Positions 25,408 to 34,536 of a stretch of DNA of 64,000 bases are shown here, in pieces. The notes under the pieces were generated by a model. It was not told where the DNA came from and ran no database searches. It worked only from the letters and a program-made list of their open reading frames with translations. How positions within the stretch are numbered: position 1 is the first letter of the stretch; every line of letters begins with the position of its first letter. The stretch comes from CAZPMT01 sp964587655 (lineage in GTDB: Bacteria > Hydrogenedentota > Hydrogenedentia > Hydrogenedentales > SLHB01), in assembly GCA_964587655.1 (NCBI GenBank), contig CAZPMT010000015.1, positions 1 through 64,000 on the forward strand, in the 5' to 3' direction. Both the position numbers and the translations under genes were made by a program.

Positions 25408-26049
25408 NNNNNNNNNNNNNNNNNNNNNNNNNNNNNNNNNNNNNNNNNNNNNNNNNNNNNNNNNNNNNNNNNNNNNNNNNNNNNNNNNNNNNNNNNNNNN
25501 NNNNNNNCGAACAGCGGGTTCGTGTTTGACCACTGGGAAGGCGGCCTGACGGGCTCGGCGAATCCCGGGTCGGTAGTGATGAACGGCAACAAGACCGTGA
25601 CGGCGGTGTTCAAGCACCTTTACACGCTGACAGTGTCCGTGAGTCCGTCAGGCGCGGGAAGCGTGGGCTTGGTTCCCGCAGGGGGCACGTACACGGAAGG
25701 GCAAACCGTATCACTTACACCTCAGGCGAATAGCGGATATGTGTTTGATCGCTGGGAAGGGGATCTTACAGGGTCGGCTAATCCCGGCTCGATAGTGATG
25801 AGCGCCAACAAGACGGTGACAGCGGTTTTCAAGCACCTTTACACGCTGACGGTGTCCGTGAGTCCGTCAGGCGCGGGAAATGTGGATCTCGACCCGTCAG
25901 GCGGTACATACACGGACGGGACCTCGGTGACCCTGACGCCGCAAGCGAATACTGGGTTTGTGTTTGACCACTGGACAGGCGACCTGACGGGTTCGGCGAA
26001 TCCTGGTTCGATAGTGATGAACGGCAACAAGACGGTGACCGCGGTATTC
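25191..26049 (+). repeat. 219-bp tandem repeat encoding 73-residue B-repeats
   Basis: Units begin at 25191, within the gap, at 25621 and at 25840, and encode YTLTVSVSPSGAG...NKTVTAVFKHL. They are nearly identical at the DNA level, which explains the assembly break. The last unit has diverged (GNVDLDPSGG). Confidence 0.9.
25408..25507. other. Assembly gap (100 N) inside a tandem repeat
   Basis: The Ns fall in the second copy of a 219-bp repeat. The unit starts at 25191, 25621 and 25840. Extending the unit across the gap predicts 108 + 219n missing bases, which also restores one reading frame on both sides. The 100-base run is therefore a placeholder. Confidence 0.9.
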
Positions 26050-27729
26050 GCTGACGCAGGTGAGGGCGAAGGTGAAGGCGAGGGCGAAGGCGAGAGCGAA
26101 CCTCCAGCGGCGCCGACGGGGTTAGTGGCGCGGTCGGGGGCGGGGCAGGTGTTGGTCGAGTGGAACGCGAATGCCGAATCCGATCTTGCGGGGTACAACG
26201 TGTATCGCAGTGACAATGCCGGCGGTCCGTTCGTGAAATTGAATGATGCCTTGGTGACGGAGACGCAGTATATCGATACGGAGGTGGTCGCGGGGCACGA
26301 CTATTGTTACAAGGTCACCGCCGTGGATTTGGCCGAGCTTGAGAGCGAGCCGGCCGGCCCGGCGTGTACGTCGGGGATGATTGTGATCTGGCTGCCGGAC
26401 GTTTCGGGGAATCCTGGCGAGGAAGTGCGGATTCCTATGAACGTTGACAACGCCCGCGGAATTGACCCGATGGGGATGGACATCAGGCTGAGATTCGATT
26501 GCAGCCTGTTCGTTCCCGGCTCGATCCGTTGGGAGCGCACGGCGGTCACGGCGCACGTGGCGCCGTTCGTGAACGTGGACGAGGGCGAATGCCTGCTGAA
26601 GCTGTCGAGCGTGGGCGAGGCCGAGACGCTCGTAGGCGAAGGACATTTGTTCGATATTTACGGCACGATTCGTTCCGACGTTTCGGGAAACGAGTGCCGC
26701 TTGAACTCGTTCGACCTCGTGAAGTTCTACGACGCAACGCCTGTGCTGATGCCTGTGGATTACACGGATACGGGCCTGGTGTGCTTCGAGACGGGGTGCG
26801 TCTTGGGCGACCTCAATAATGACGGCGTTGTCGACAGCGCGGACGTGATCATCGCGCTACAGATTGCCGTTGGACTCGATGCCTCGGAACTGAAGTGTTC
26901 CGAGACTACGGGCGACATGAACGGCGATGGTGTCGTCGACAGCGCGGACGCAATCATGATCGGGCGTCTTGCGGTTGACCTGCCGATCAACCCGCCGCAG
27001 CCCGGAGCCAAGTCGTTTGGGCCGATGGACGATACCCTCTCGGCAGTTCTGAAGAATCAAGAGGCCGTGACGGTTTCCCTATCCGAGGTGAGTGCGCTCC
27101 CGGGAGAAACGGTCGAGGTACGGCTTAAGATTGATGACGCGACGGGCGCCAGTGGTTTCAATGCCACGGTAGCTTATCCGTCCGGCGATTCAGGGTTGAT
27201 CCTGGAATCCGTGGACAAGGGCGCTTTGACCAGCGATTTCTCCAGTAAGGTGAATACGGAAGAACCGGGAGTGGTTCGCGTGAGCATGAGCCGCCCGACG
27301 CCATTAGGCGACGGTGCGAAAGCGGCCACAGGCGAGCTGGCGGTGCTGCGGTTCCGCGTGCCGGAGACGGCGGTCTGCGGCACGGAGATCCCGGTGCGGA
27401 TTAACGGCATCGACATCAAGGGCCAGTATGGCGACAGCTTTGCATGGTATGCGACACCGCTGAGGTCTGACGGGCAAGTCACCATCGTCTGCGACAACCC
27501 CTGCGACAACCCGTTCGGCTGCTGTCCGGACAAGTGGACAATGGCCGCGCTCCGGAACGTCAAGGGCGACCCGGACCAGACGAACGAACTGGTCTATGGT
27601 CCGGAGGAGGCAAAGACAATGACCGCAGGAGTCGCAGGCGCAAAAGGAGACCTTATTGTGCTACTCTTCGCGGCAGCGGGCCTTGTTGTAGCAGGCGTCG
27701 CGCGGTGCGGCAAGGCGCGCGCACGCTGA
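25508..27729 (+). CDS. Surface protein, C-terminal part: B-repeats, FN3, cohesin, dockerin, anchor
   Basis: Open from the end of the gap; the GTG at 25522 is an internal Val codon, not a start. It carries the ends of three InlB-type B-repeats, a short GEGEGEGEGE linker (about 26059-26098), FN3 (about 26101-26370; VEWNANAESDLAGYNVYRS), a cohesin-like domain (26389-26690), two dockerin repeats (LGDLNNDGVVDSADVII, GDMNGDGVVDSADAIMI), a second cohesin-like domain and NPFGCCPDK. A hydrophobic helix (VLLFAAAGLVVAGVA) and a basic tail end the chain. From FN3 to the end it is paralogous to the C-terminal third of the protein at 18820-23016. It very likely belongs to the gene starting at 23283. Confidence 0.85.
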
Positions 27730-27747
27730 GTTGGGATGTAGAGTAAG

Positions 27748-27798
27748 ACATCAGCAGGCCGCATCGCAGTGATGTGGCCTGCTGATGTGAGTGCTTTT
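27748..27798 (+). terminator. Probable intrinsic terminator after the cohesin/dockerin gene
   Basis: Arms ACATCAGCAGGCCGCATC and GATGTGGCCTGCTGATGT pair with one G-T over 18 bp around GCAGT (27748-27788). A short GTGCTTTT run follows. It lies 19 bases after the stop. Confidence 0.65.
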
Positions 27799-27834
27799 CA
27801 GGCATGATGGAGGACGCCTCGGAGGGGCTGATCC

Positions 27835-30800
27835 ATGTGGAAGGATTCAGGGAAGCGCCAGTCTCCTGGATGGCGAGCGCTGGCGGTCCTTCAGGTATTG
27901 GCAGTGTGGGCCGCCACGCCTGCCGCAGACGGGGAGGAGGCGCTTCAGTACCGCTTTGAGCGGCTGTGGCCGGCGCTGGTGCAGCCGTGGTACTTCAAAG
28001 CGTCGGACATTGCGACAGATGACTTGGGGCATGTTTACATCGCCGACTACATGAACTCGCGGGTGCAGAAGTACACAGCGGACGGCCAGTTTCTCTTGCA
28101 GTGGACCTGCGGCTCGACGGATGAGCCTCCCTCTCAGTGGCCGCTACGGCTGGGCATTGACGGACGCGGCCGGGTGTTCGTGGCGGATACGTGGTTGCAT
28201 CGAATCCAAGTGTACACATCAGCGGGCCAATCGCTTTACGAATGGGAGTGGCAAGATGAGGGATCGGGCGGGACGCATGATTTCCACTACATTGCCGTTG
28301 ACAATACTGGCAACGTTTTCATCTCCGACAAGGCCAGGAACTTGGTTCAGAAATTCTCGGCGCAGGGGGAGTTGCTGAAGACGTGGGGAGAGACGGGTAG
28401 CGGCCCCGGGCAGTTCCGCGAACCTGAAGGGATGGCGCTTGACGGAGAGGCCCGACTCTACGTCGTTGACAGAAACAATAGCAGAATCCAACGGTTCTCT
28501 CCGGAGGGCGAGTTCCAGACCCAGTGGGGCGGCCCAGGTCGCGGCCCTGGCCAGTTCGACGAGCCGCGCACCGTGGCCGTGGATAGGAATGGGACGGTCT
28601 ACGTGACGGATATGGACAATCAGCGCGTCCAACTGTTCACGGCCGACGGAGTGTTTATCAACGCCTTTGGGGACGATGCAATACCTGATGGGCTTGTCTC
28701 GCCGTTCGGCATTGCGGTCGACGGCTTGGAGCAAGTCTATGTGCTCGACGCCACGCCTAACCACCGGGTCGTCAAGTTCAGTCCGGCTGGGATGGTGCTG
28801 GGCGAATGGAGCAGCGGAAGCGAACGTCCCGGGCGCTTCAAGCAGCCGTCCGGCGTGGCCGTTTCGACGGACGGGTTCATCTATGTAACGGATGCCGACG
28901 TGAATCGAGTCCAGAAGTTCAGCCCCGAAGGAGAGTTCATCCGCGAATGGGGCAAGTGCGGCAGCGAATTGGGTCAGCTTGACATGCCGCGAGGCATCGC
29001 TGTCGATAGTCTCGGACGCGTACATGTCGCCGACTCACAGAATCATCGCATCCAAGTGTTCACGGAGGAAGGCGATTTCATCGATGCGTGGGGCGGGCCT
29101 GGAAACGAACCGGGTCAGTTCAACCTGCCACAGGACGTTCTCGTGACCAACGCGGGCGACGTCATGGTGGCTGATTACGGGCACAACCGTATCCAGCGAT
29201 TCTCACCGGCGGGAGGTTTCCTCGGCCAGTGGGGAACGCCTGGCAGCGCTCCTGGCCAGTTGACGGGGCCCACGGGCATCGCTGTGAATGAAGACGACCT
29301 GTGTTATGTTGTCGACAACGGCGGCAACCGCGTCCAACGATTCACGGAGTCCGGCGCGTTTGTTGGACAGTGGGGCGTCACCGGCGGGGAACCTGGACAA
29401 CTCGACCATCCTTGGGATGTCGCGGTTGACGCCGAGGGCCGCGTGCTGGTATCCGACTGCTGGAATCATCGCATCCAGGCTTTCACGCCTGACGGAAGTT
29501 TCCTCGCATCGTGGGGTTCCCTCGGCTCGTCACCGGGTCAGTTCAACCTTCCGTTCGGTTTGGCGCCGATGCCCGGCGGACAGATCGTGGTTTGCGACTC
29601 GGGCAACGCACGCGTGCAAATCTGCAAGTCCGTTCTTCTGCCATTGCGGGCCAAAGCCATCGTCGTGGCCGGAGGCGGCCCGTTTGAAGGAAATGATCTC
29701 TGGGACGCGACGATGTTGTGTGCGAACCTCGCATATCAGGCGCTGACGTATCAAGGTTTGACCAAAGACCGGATCTTCTATATCTCTTCAGACCGCACGC
29801 AGGACTTGGATAACAACGGCGAGCCAGACGACGTGGACGCCGAGCTGTCAAATGAGAACCTGCACTATGCGCTTACGGACTGGGCGTCCGATGCGGACAG
29901 CCTGGTGCTGTATTATGTGGACCACGGCGGGGACGGCATGCTGCGGATGAGTGCAAGCGAGATTCTGGATGCGTCCCATCTCGCGGCTTGGCTTGACGAG
30001 GCACAGGGCCATTTCGCCGGCGGGGTGCTGACCGTGATCATTGATACCTGCCAGTCCGGAAGCGTGCTCGACGCCATTGGAGGTCCGAATCGGATCTTGA
30101 TCGCGAGTGCCGGGGCGGAAGAGAGTGCATATTTCCTGAGTACGGGAACGATCTCGTTCTCCAGCTTCTTCTGGATGCAGACGCTGAACGGCTCCAGTGT
30201 CTTGAATGCCTTCACGTCCGCTCGCGACGCCATGCAAGCGACAGTTGGCTTCCAGACGCCGGAATTGCGAGACCCGCAAGGACTGGCCCACGATACGTAT
30301 CTGGGGAACGGCACTGAACTTCCCGGTGAGCGCCCATCGGTGGGATCGGTGACGGCGCAATGGGACGCCGACGCCAATGGCGCAAAGATTCAAGCCACGG
30401 CGGTGACGGACAATGACCGGATACAGAGAGTGTGGGCGGTGATCTATCCGCCGGGTTTCCGCCCGGAAGCGCCCGGAAACGCCGTAAGCCAACTGCCCTC
30501 AGTCGAGTTGTGGCCGAACGCAGACGCAACGCGATGGGAGAACACGTTCAGCGGACTAGGGACCGAAGGCATCTACCAAGTCGCCGTGTACGCGCGTGAC
30601 GAGGCCGGCAACCTCTCTGAACCGGCCCTTACTTCGGTAAACGTTAGCGGTCCACTCCGGCACAAGGCTCTGCTTATCGTGGGAGACTCCGAAGGCGGCC
30701 TCTTCTCGGAGGCCTATGGCAAGGCCGCCGATCTGGCGCATCGCGCGCTGGCGTTTCAGGGCTACTCAGAGGACGATATCCTGAGCCTTGTCCCCGCAAC

Positions 30801-32841
30801 GTCACCGGCCGGTGACGACGGCACTTGCTCATTGGACGCTATTGAGAACGGCATTACAGTGTGGGCAGCGGAAACCGCGCAAGACTTGGTGGTGTATATG
30901 GTCGGTGACGGAGGCGATGGTGCGTTCCGCCTCCCCAACTCGGAGACACTTACCGCGGAAGACCTTGATCATTGGCTTGATCAACTGCAAGGGAAACTGC
31001 CGGGACCGGTGGTCGTCGTATATGACGCCTGCCAATCGGCCACCTTCCTGACAGCTCTGACACCGCCTGAGAACAAGACCCGGATTGTCATCGCAAGCGC
31101 CGGTCCTGGCGAACCTGCTCGCTTTCTACTCGACGGGGATGTGTCGTTCTCGGGCTTCTTCTGGGCCCGCGTGCTGAACGGCGCCAGCATCGAGCGCGCA
31201 TTCATGCACGCAAAGACCGCAATGGAGTTTGCAGGACCCCAACACGCCCAACGTGACGATGACGGCGATGGCAGCGGCAACGGCGCTTTGGACGGCACGA
31301 GGTCTCGCTATCTCTCCCTCGGTGCAGGTGCAATGCTTGCCGGCGACGCCCCGCTTATCGGGGAGATCGTCCCCGAGCAAACGCTTCGCGACGAAACCGA
31401 AACCACGGCAACTGTCTGGGTCGACGATGTCGTAAGCACTGCCGGCATAGAACGAGTCTGGGCAGTGATCACACCGCCCACTTCACAGTTTGTCAAACCC
31501 CGACAAACTGTTGCTGAGCAGGGGTGCATTTCCTTCACCCCCGTGGTTGAACTTGTGTCGGTTGACGGCAAGAGATATGAAGGGGTGTACGCGGGATTTC
31601 GCAATACCGGAACATACGCTATTTCGGTCTATGCGCGGGATGAGCGAGGAGAAGTATCCCTACCCCAAGACACCTTCGTTCACAGGTTGAACGGGGTAAC
31701 GGGATGCGAGGGCGAGGGGGAAGGAGAACCTGATCTATATGAGCCTGATGACACCTTTGTCACGGCGCAATGGATTGGTCTCGATGCCGCGACGCAGACG
31801 CACAATCTCCATGCGCCATGTGACCAGGACTGGGCCCTGTTCTACGCGGCTGAGAACACGGTGGTCTCGGCGAGGACACTCAACCTTGGCGCCGAGTGCG
31901 ATACGGCAATCGAGCTCTATGCGTCGGACGGGGCCACGATTCTAGCCGCCAACGACGACGGAAGCGAGTCGGATCATTCCTCGTATCTGGCATATGCCGT
32001 CAAGGAGGCAGCCCTGTTCTACGTGCGCGTCTGTCAGGCAAGGCCCAACACAGCACAGTTTGTCAAACCCCGGCAAACTGTGGGATCGGGCACGGAATAC
32101 GACCTAAAGGTCTATCGAGAGGCGGGACTCTGCGTCACTGACACGGGGGTAACCGGAGTCGTCACAGATGCGTTTACTCATCGAGCGGTCAGTGGCGCCT
32201 CAGTTTATGCATCACAGGTCGGACCTCGTTATCCCTTCAAGACGGCTTCAACCGGTGAGTACGCTATCCCTGGTCTGGAACCGGGCGCCGGCGCAGTGTG
32301 GGCCGAGTACAAAGGGAGATACAATGTCTCCGCACCGACGGTATGCACGCTTGCCTGCGGCAAAATCGCTAGGGTCAACTTATCTTTGGTTCCCGTAGGC
32401 TCGGCAGACACCGGGTTCATTCGAGTGTCTATCGAACCCGCGGGCGCACGCTGTGCGAGGGCAACGTGGCAGATAGACGGAGAGGGCTCTTACGGGAGCG
32501 GCAGAACCGTCAGTGTCCCCGCTGGACAGCATGCCGTGTCATTCACTGACGCCACAGGCGGAGGGGGCTTCTTGTGCTGTGTACCGGACGGAAAGTGGGC
32601 TGCGCCTGCAGAGCAGTCTGTGATTGTCGCACCCGGACACACAGCGGAATTGACAGCGTGGTACACCCCTCTGGGCGACACGTCGCTTTCCGCGAACTCG
32701 ATACCAACGAAGTCGGCCGGTGACATCCTTATTCTGGGAGCAGTGGTCATTATTACCCACGTTGTTCGTGTTAGGAAGAAACGCGTCATACGCGAAAAGC
32801 ATTTATTGCCGCACAGTTTGTCAAGAGGCGGCAAACTGTGA
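27835..32841 (+). CDS. NHL-repeat protein with two caspase-like domains, PPC and carboxypeptidase-regulatory domains
   Basis: 1668 residues; GGAGGGG precedes the ATG. After a signal-like N-terminus, about ten NHL repeats (40-595; GxxxxPxGIAVDxxGxVYVxDxxNxRVQ) form a beta-propeller. Caspase/legumain-type domain 1 (about 603-802) has the dyad His697 (YYVDHGGDG) and Cys739 (IIDTCQSGS). Domain 2 (about 941-1136) keeps Cys1066 (VYDACQSAT) but has Asp1025 where His is expected (VGDGGDG), so it is probably inactive. Each is followed by an Ig-like module. A GEGEGE linker, a PPC-like domain (1300-1426), a carboxypeptidase-regulatory-like domain (1437-1522) and a C-terminal membrane helix with a basic end (RVRKKRVIREK) follow. 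Three copies of the 27-bp palindrome lie in the 3' part (31485, 32055, 32813); the last supplies the stop codon. Confidence 0.85.
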   Translation: MWKDSGKRQSPGWRALAVLQVLAVWAATPAADGEEALQYRFERLWPALVQPWYFKASDIATDDLGHVYIADYMNSRVQKYTADGQFLLQWTCGSTDEPPSQWPLRLGIDGRGRVFVADTWLHRIQVYTSAGQSLYEWEWQDEGSGGTHDFHYIAVDNTGNVFISDKARNLVQKFSAQGELLKTWGETGSGPGQFREPEGMALDGEARLYVVDRNNSRIQRFSPEGEFQTQWGGPGRGPGQFDEPRTVAVDRNGTVYVTDMDNQRVQLFTADGVFINAFGDDAIPDGLVSPFGIAVDGLEQVYVLDATPNHRVVKFSPAGMVLGEWSSGSERPGRFKQPSGVAVSTDGFIYVTDADVNRVQKFSPEGEFIREWGKCGSELGQLDMPRGIAVDSLGRVHVADSQNHRIQVFTEEGDFIDAWGGPGNEPGQFNLPQDVLVTNAGDVMVADYGHNRIQRFSPAGGFLGQWGTPGSAPGQLTGPTGIAVNEDDLCYVVDNGGNRVQRFTESGAFVGQWGVTGGEPGQLDHPWDVAVDAEGRVLVSDCWNHRIQAFTPDGSFLASWGSLGSSPGQFNLPFGLAPMPGGQIVVCDSGNARVQICKSVLLPLRAKAIVVAGGGPFEGNDLWDATMLCANLAYQALTYQGLTKDRIFYISSDRTQDLDNNGEPDDVDAELSNENLHYALTDWASDADSLVLYYVDHGGDGMLRMSASEILDASHLAAWLDEAQGHFAGGVLTVIIDTCQSGSVLDAIGGPNRILIASAGAEESAYFLSTGTISFSSFFWMQTLNGSSVLNAFTSARDAMQATVGFQTPELRDPQGLAHDTYLGNGTELPGERPSVGSVTAQWDADANGAKIQATAVTDNDRIQRVWAVIYPPGFRPEAPGNAVSQLPSVELWPNADATRWENTFSGLGTEGIYQVAVYARDEAGNLSEPALTSVNVSGPLRHKALLIVGDSEGGLFSEAYGKAADLAHRALAFQGYSEDDILSLVPATSPAGDDGTCSLDAIENGITVWAAETAQDLVVYMVGDGGDGAFRLPNSETLTAEDLDHWLDQLQGKLPGPVVVVYDACQSATFLTALTPPENKTRIVIASAGPGEPARFLLDGDVSFSGFFWARVLNGASIERAFMHAKTAMEFAGPQHAQRDDDGDGSGNGALDGTRSRYLSLGAGAMLAGDAPLIGEIVPEQTLRDETETTATVWVDDVVSTAGIERVWAVITPPTSQFVKPRQTVAEQGCISFTPVVELVSVDGKRYEGVYAGFRNTGTYAISVYARDERGEVSLPQDTFVHRLNGVTGCEGEGEGEPDLYEPDDTFVTAQWIGLDAATQTHNLHAPCDQDWALFYAAENTVVSARTLNLGAECDTAIELYASDGATILAANDDGSESDHSSYLAYAVKEAALFYVRVCQARPNTAQFVKPRQTVGSGTEYDLKVYREAGLCVTDTGVTGVVTDAFTHRAVSGASVYASQVGPRYPFKTASTGEYAIPGLEPGAGAVWAEYKGRYNVSAPTVCTLACGKIARVNLSLVPVGSADTGFIRVSIEPAGARCARATWQIDGEGSYGSGRTVSVPAGQHAVSFTDATGGGGFLCCVPDGKWAAPAEQSVIVAPGHTAELTAWYTPLGDTSLSANSIPTKSAGDILILGAVVIITHVVRVRKKRVIREKHLLPHSLSRGGKL
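31485..31511 (+). repeat. 27-bp in-ORF palindrome, copy 2
   Basis: Perfect ACAGTTTGTC/GACAAACTGT arms with loop AAACCCC. It encodes QFVKPRQTV in codon phase 3 inside the NHL/caspase-like gene, just after the conserved RVWAVITPP segment. Confidence 0.85.
32055..32081 (+). repeat. 27-bp in-ORF palindrome, copy 3
   Basis: Arms ACAGTTTGTC and GGCAAACTGT (one mismatch), loop AAACCCC, outer C-G pair. Encodes QFVKPRQTV within a PPC-like domain between ARPNT and GSGTEYDLKVY. Confidence 0.85.
32813..32839 (+). repeat. 27-bp palindrome, copy 4, at the gene end
   Basis: Arms ACAGTTTGTC and GGCAAACTGT, diverged loop AAGAGGC. Read in phase 2 as HSLSRGGKL; its last T starts the TGA stop of the host gene (32839-32841). 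Confidence 0.8.
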
Positions 32842-32997
32842 GCCGGTGCCGATCCGAAGAGCCGATAGCTGTGGTTCTCAAGCGATTTCCGATCGAGGGT
32901 CGGCGCCCGCTCACTTTCCGAAGTACGGCCTATTGCCGTTCTTGGGTTAGAGAGGAAACGGGCCTTCTTGAAGAAGAGCTTGCTTTCCTCGTGCCAG

Positions 32998-34257
32998 CTA
33001 TTTGACCCAAGATGCCTTGGGCGGGGTGATGTAATCAGCGTAGAGATCGGCAATCTTGGCCAGTTTCTCGTCGCCGGAGTGTATGACCGCGCGGTAGCGG
33101 AACGTCAAGGTCTTCCCTTCCGCCAACTCGTAGTCGCCGTTCTGCTGTTTGTTGGTGAACGCGCCGAGGCCGAAGCAACTCGCGCCGTTGAGGCCGTAAT
33201 TCCGGACGTGCCAGCAGGTCGGGTAACGCAAGTTGGCGGGATTGTCGAAGACCGCTATGCCGCGCACGCCGACGCCCTCGATCTGTCCGTAATAGTCGCA
33301 CCACGGCGACGGCTTGCCCCAGCATTGCGCTTCGCCCGTGGCCCCGGAGGCATTCACAATCGTGCCGCCTTTGTCCCCTTGGATTTCGGGGCGAATGCGG
33401 AAGGCGATGATGCCGCCTTCCTTAGTATCTTTGAAAAGGACCTTCCCATAGGCCGCGGTGAAGGTGACGGTCTCGTCGAAGATCCTGGCGGAGGCAGGAG
33501 AGTCGTAGAATCTGTACTCGCGCTCTTCGGCGATGACGGGTTTGTGATCCTTGTCCTGCCACGTGTTTTTCGCGTGGACCCAGCCATAGGCGTCGCCGGA
33601 ACCAAACGTTACCTCGTCGCTGTTCTGATAGCCGGCGCGATCGCCTACTTCACCCCAGCAGTCGACCCCGTTCAGATCGCCATATGAGGTCCAGATGGAC
33701 TTGTGGTGGATATGATCCTTCTTTCCGGCCTGCTTCTCGGGGGCGTTCTGGTCCATGGGCCAGTCGCGCGTGATTGTCACTTTGCCTTCGCAGTAGACCG
33801 GCCACAGAAAGGGTTTCCTGTTGTCGTTCGAGTAATGGTAGGAGGTGAAGGGCTCGCCATCGATAACGATGTCCAGTTGAGGCGCATCGCCTTTCTTCGT
33901 GATGGCAACCTTGGGCGGCTTCGCCTCCTTCAGGACCTTTACCTGGCATTCCATTTTCGCCTTGGCCGGTACGGATTCAGCGACGAAAACGATCTCGTTG
34001 TCCCGTACGGTGGCAGAAAACTCCTTCTTGGATTTCGCATCCACACGGTTTGTCGTGGTTTGACAAACTGTGACCTGAACGGTCGCATCTGGCGCCTTCC
34101 CTTCGAATGGCAACGATATGGGCACATTCACGCTGGCCTGGTCACCGCCTTCGACGATGACCTTACGGGCATCCAGGCTCTGGGCCGCGGCGCAAGGCAT
34201 AAGAAAGACGCTCAGCACGATCACGAGTGCTATCGAGGAAATCAACACGGTTCGCAT
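32998..34257 (-). CDS. Secreted PmoA-like (DUF6807) family protein
   Basis: 419 residues from the ATG at 34257, which has GGAAAGGG upstream and a clear signal peptide (TVLISSIALVIVLSVFLMPCAAAQ). The mature protein matches the 'methane oxygenase PmoA' family by name only: HIHHKSIWTSYGDLNGVDCWGE, WPVYCEGKVTITRDWPMD and WCDYYGQIEGVGVRGIAVFDNP are typical. These are beta-sandwich periplasmic proteins of glycan-degrading bacteria and have no relation to methane monooxygenase function. The N-terminal third is interrupted by a 27-bp palindrome at 34045-34071 encoding TVCQTTTNR between ATVQV and VDAKSKKEFSATV. The longer frame to 34422 lacks a signal and is not used. Confidence 0.8.
   Translation of the reverse strand: MRTVLISSIALVIVLSVFLMPCAAAQSLDARKVIVEGGDQASVNVPISLPFEGKAPDATVQVTVCQTTTNRVDAKSKKEFSATVRDNEIVFVAESVPAKAKMECQVKVLKEAKPPKVAITKKGDAPQLDIVIDGEPFTSYHYSNDNRKPFLWPVYCEGKVTITRDWPMDQNAPEKQAGKKDHIHHKSIWTSYGDLNGVDCWGEVGDRAGYQNSDEVTFGSGDAYGWVHAKNTWQDKDHKPVIAEEREYRFYDSPASARIFDETVTFTAAYGKVLFKDTKEGGIIAFRIRPEIQGDKGGTIVNASGATGEAQCWGKPSPWCDYYGQIEGVGVRGIAVFDNPANLRYPTCWHVRNYGLNGASCFGLGAFTNKQQNGDYELAEGKTLTFRYRAVIHSGDEKLAKIADLYADYITPPKASWVK
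34045..34071 (-). repeat. 27-bp in-ORF palindrome, copy 5
   Basis: On the coding strand ACAGTTTGTC, loop AAACCAC, GACAAACCGT (one mismatch), with an outer C-G pair. It encodes TVCQTTTNR in phase 1 in the PmoA-like gene. Confidence 0.85.
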
Positions 34258-34356
34258 GGCAATCCCTTTCCTGGTTTGTGATGGGATCAATGTATCACAG
34301 TGGTTCCGCCTTCGCAACGCCAGCTTGGTTGTCATCCGAGGCCGCTCGCGAAGTAC

Positions 34357-34374
34357 TGAGCCAAGATTCGGCAT
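34357..34374. repeat. Isolated MITE-end-like sequence
   Basis: TGAGCCAAGATTCGGCAT matches the terminal TTGAGCCTAGATTCGGCA of the 185-bp element at 57622-57806 except at the central CT/CA position and first bases. No second end is visible nearby; possibly a remnant. The rest of 34258-34536 shows no gene. Confidence 0.4.
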
Positions 34375-34536
34375 TTGAAACCACGGATGAACACCGATGT
34401 CCGGCATTCTTGGAGGGAGCACACTCGCCTTTCGGGTGAATGATACCCGTCAACACAGTTGTCTTGACTGATCGCTTCGGGTGTCCGGTAGGAAACTTTG
34501 CTCGATTCCGCGCCGCAGGATTGTTGCTTGGTTTCC

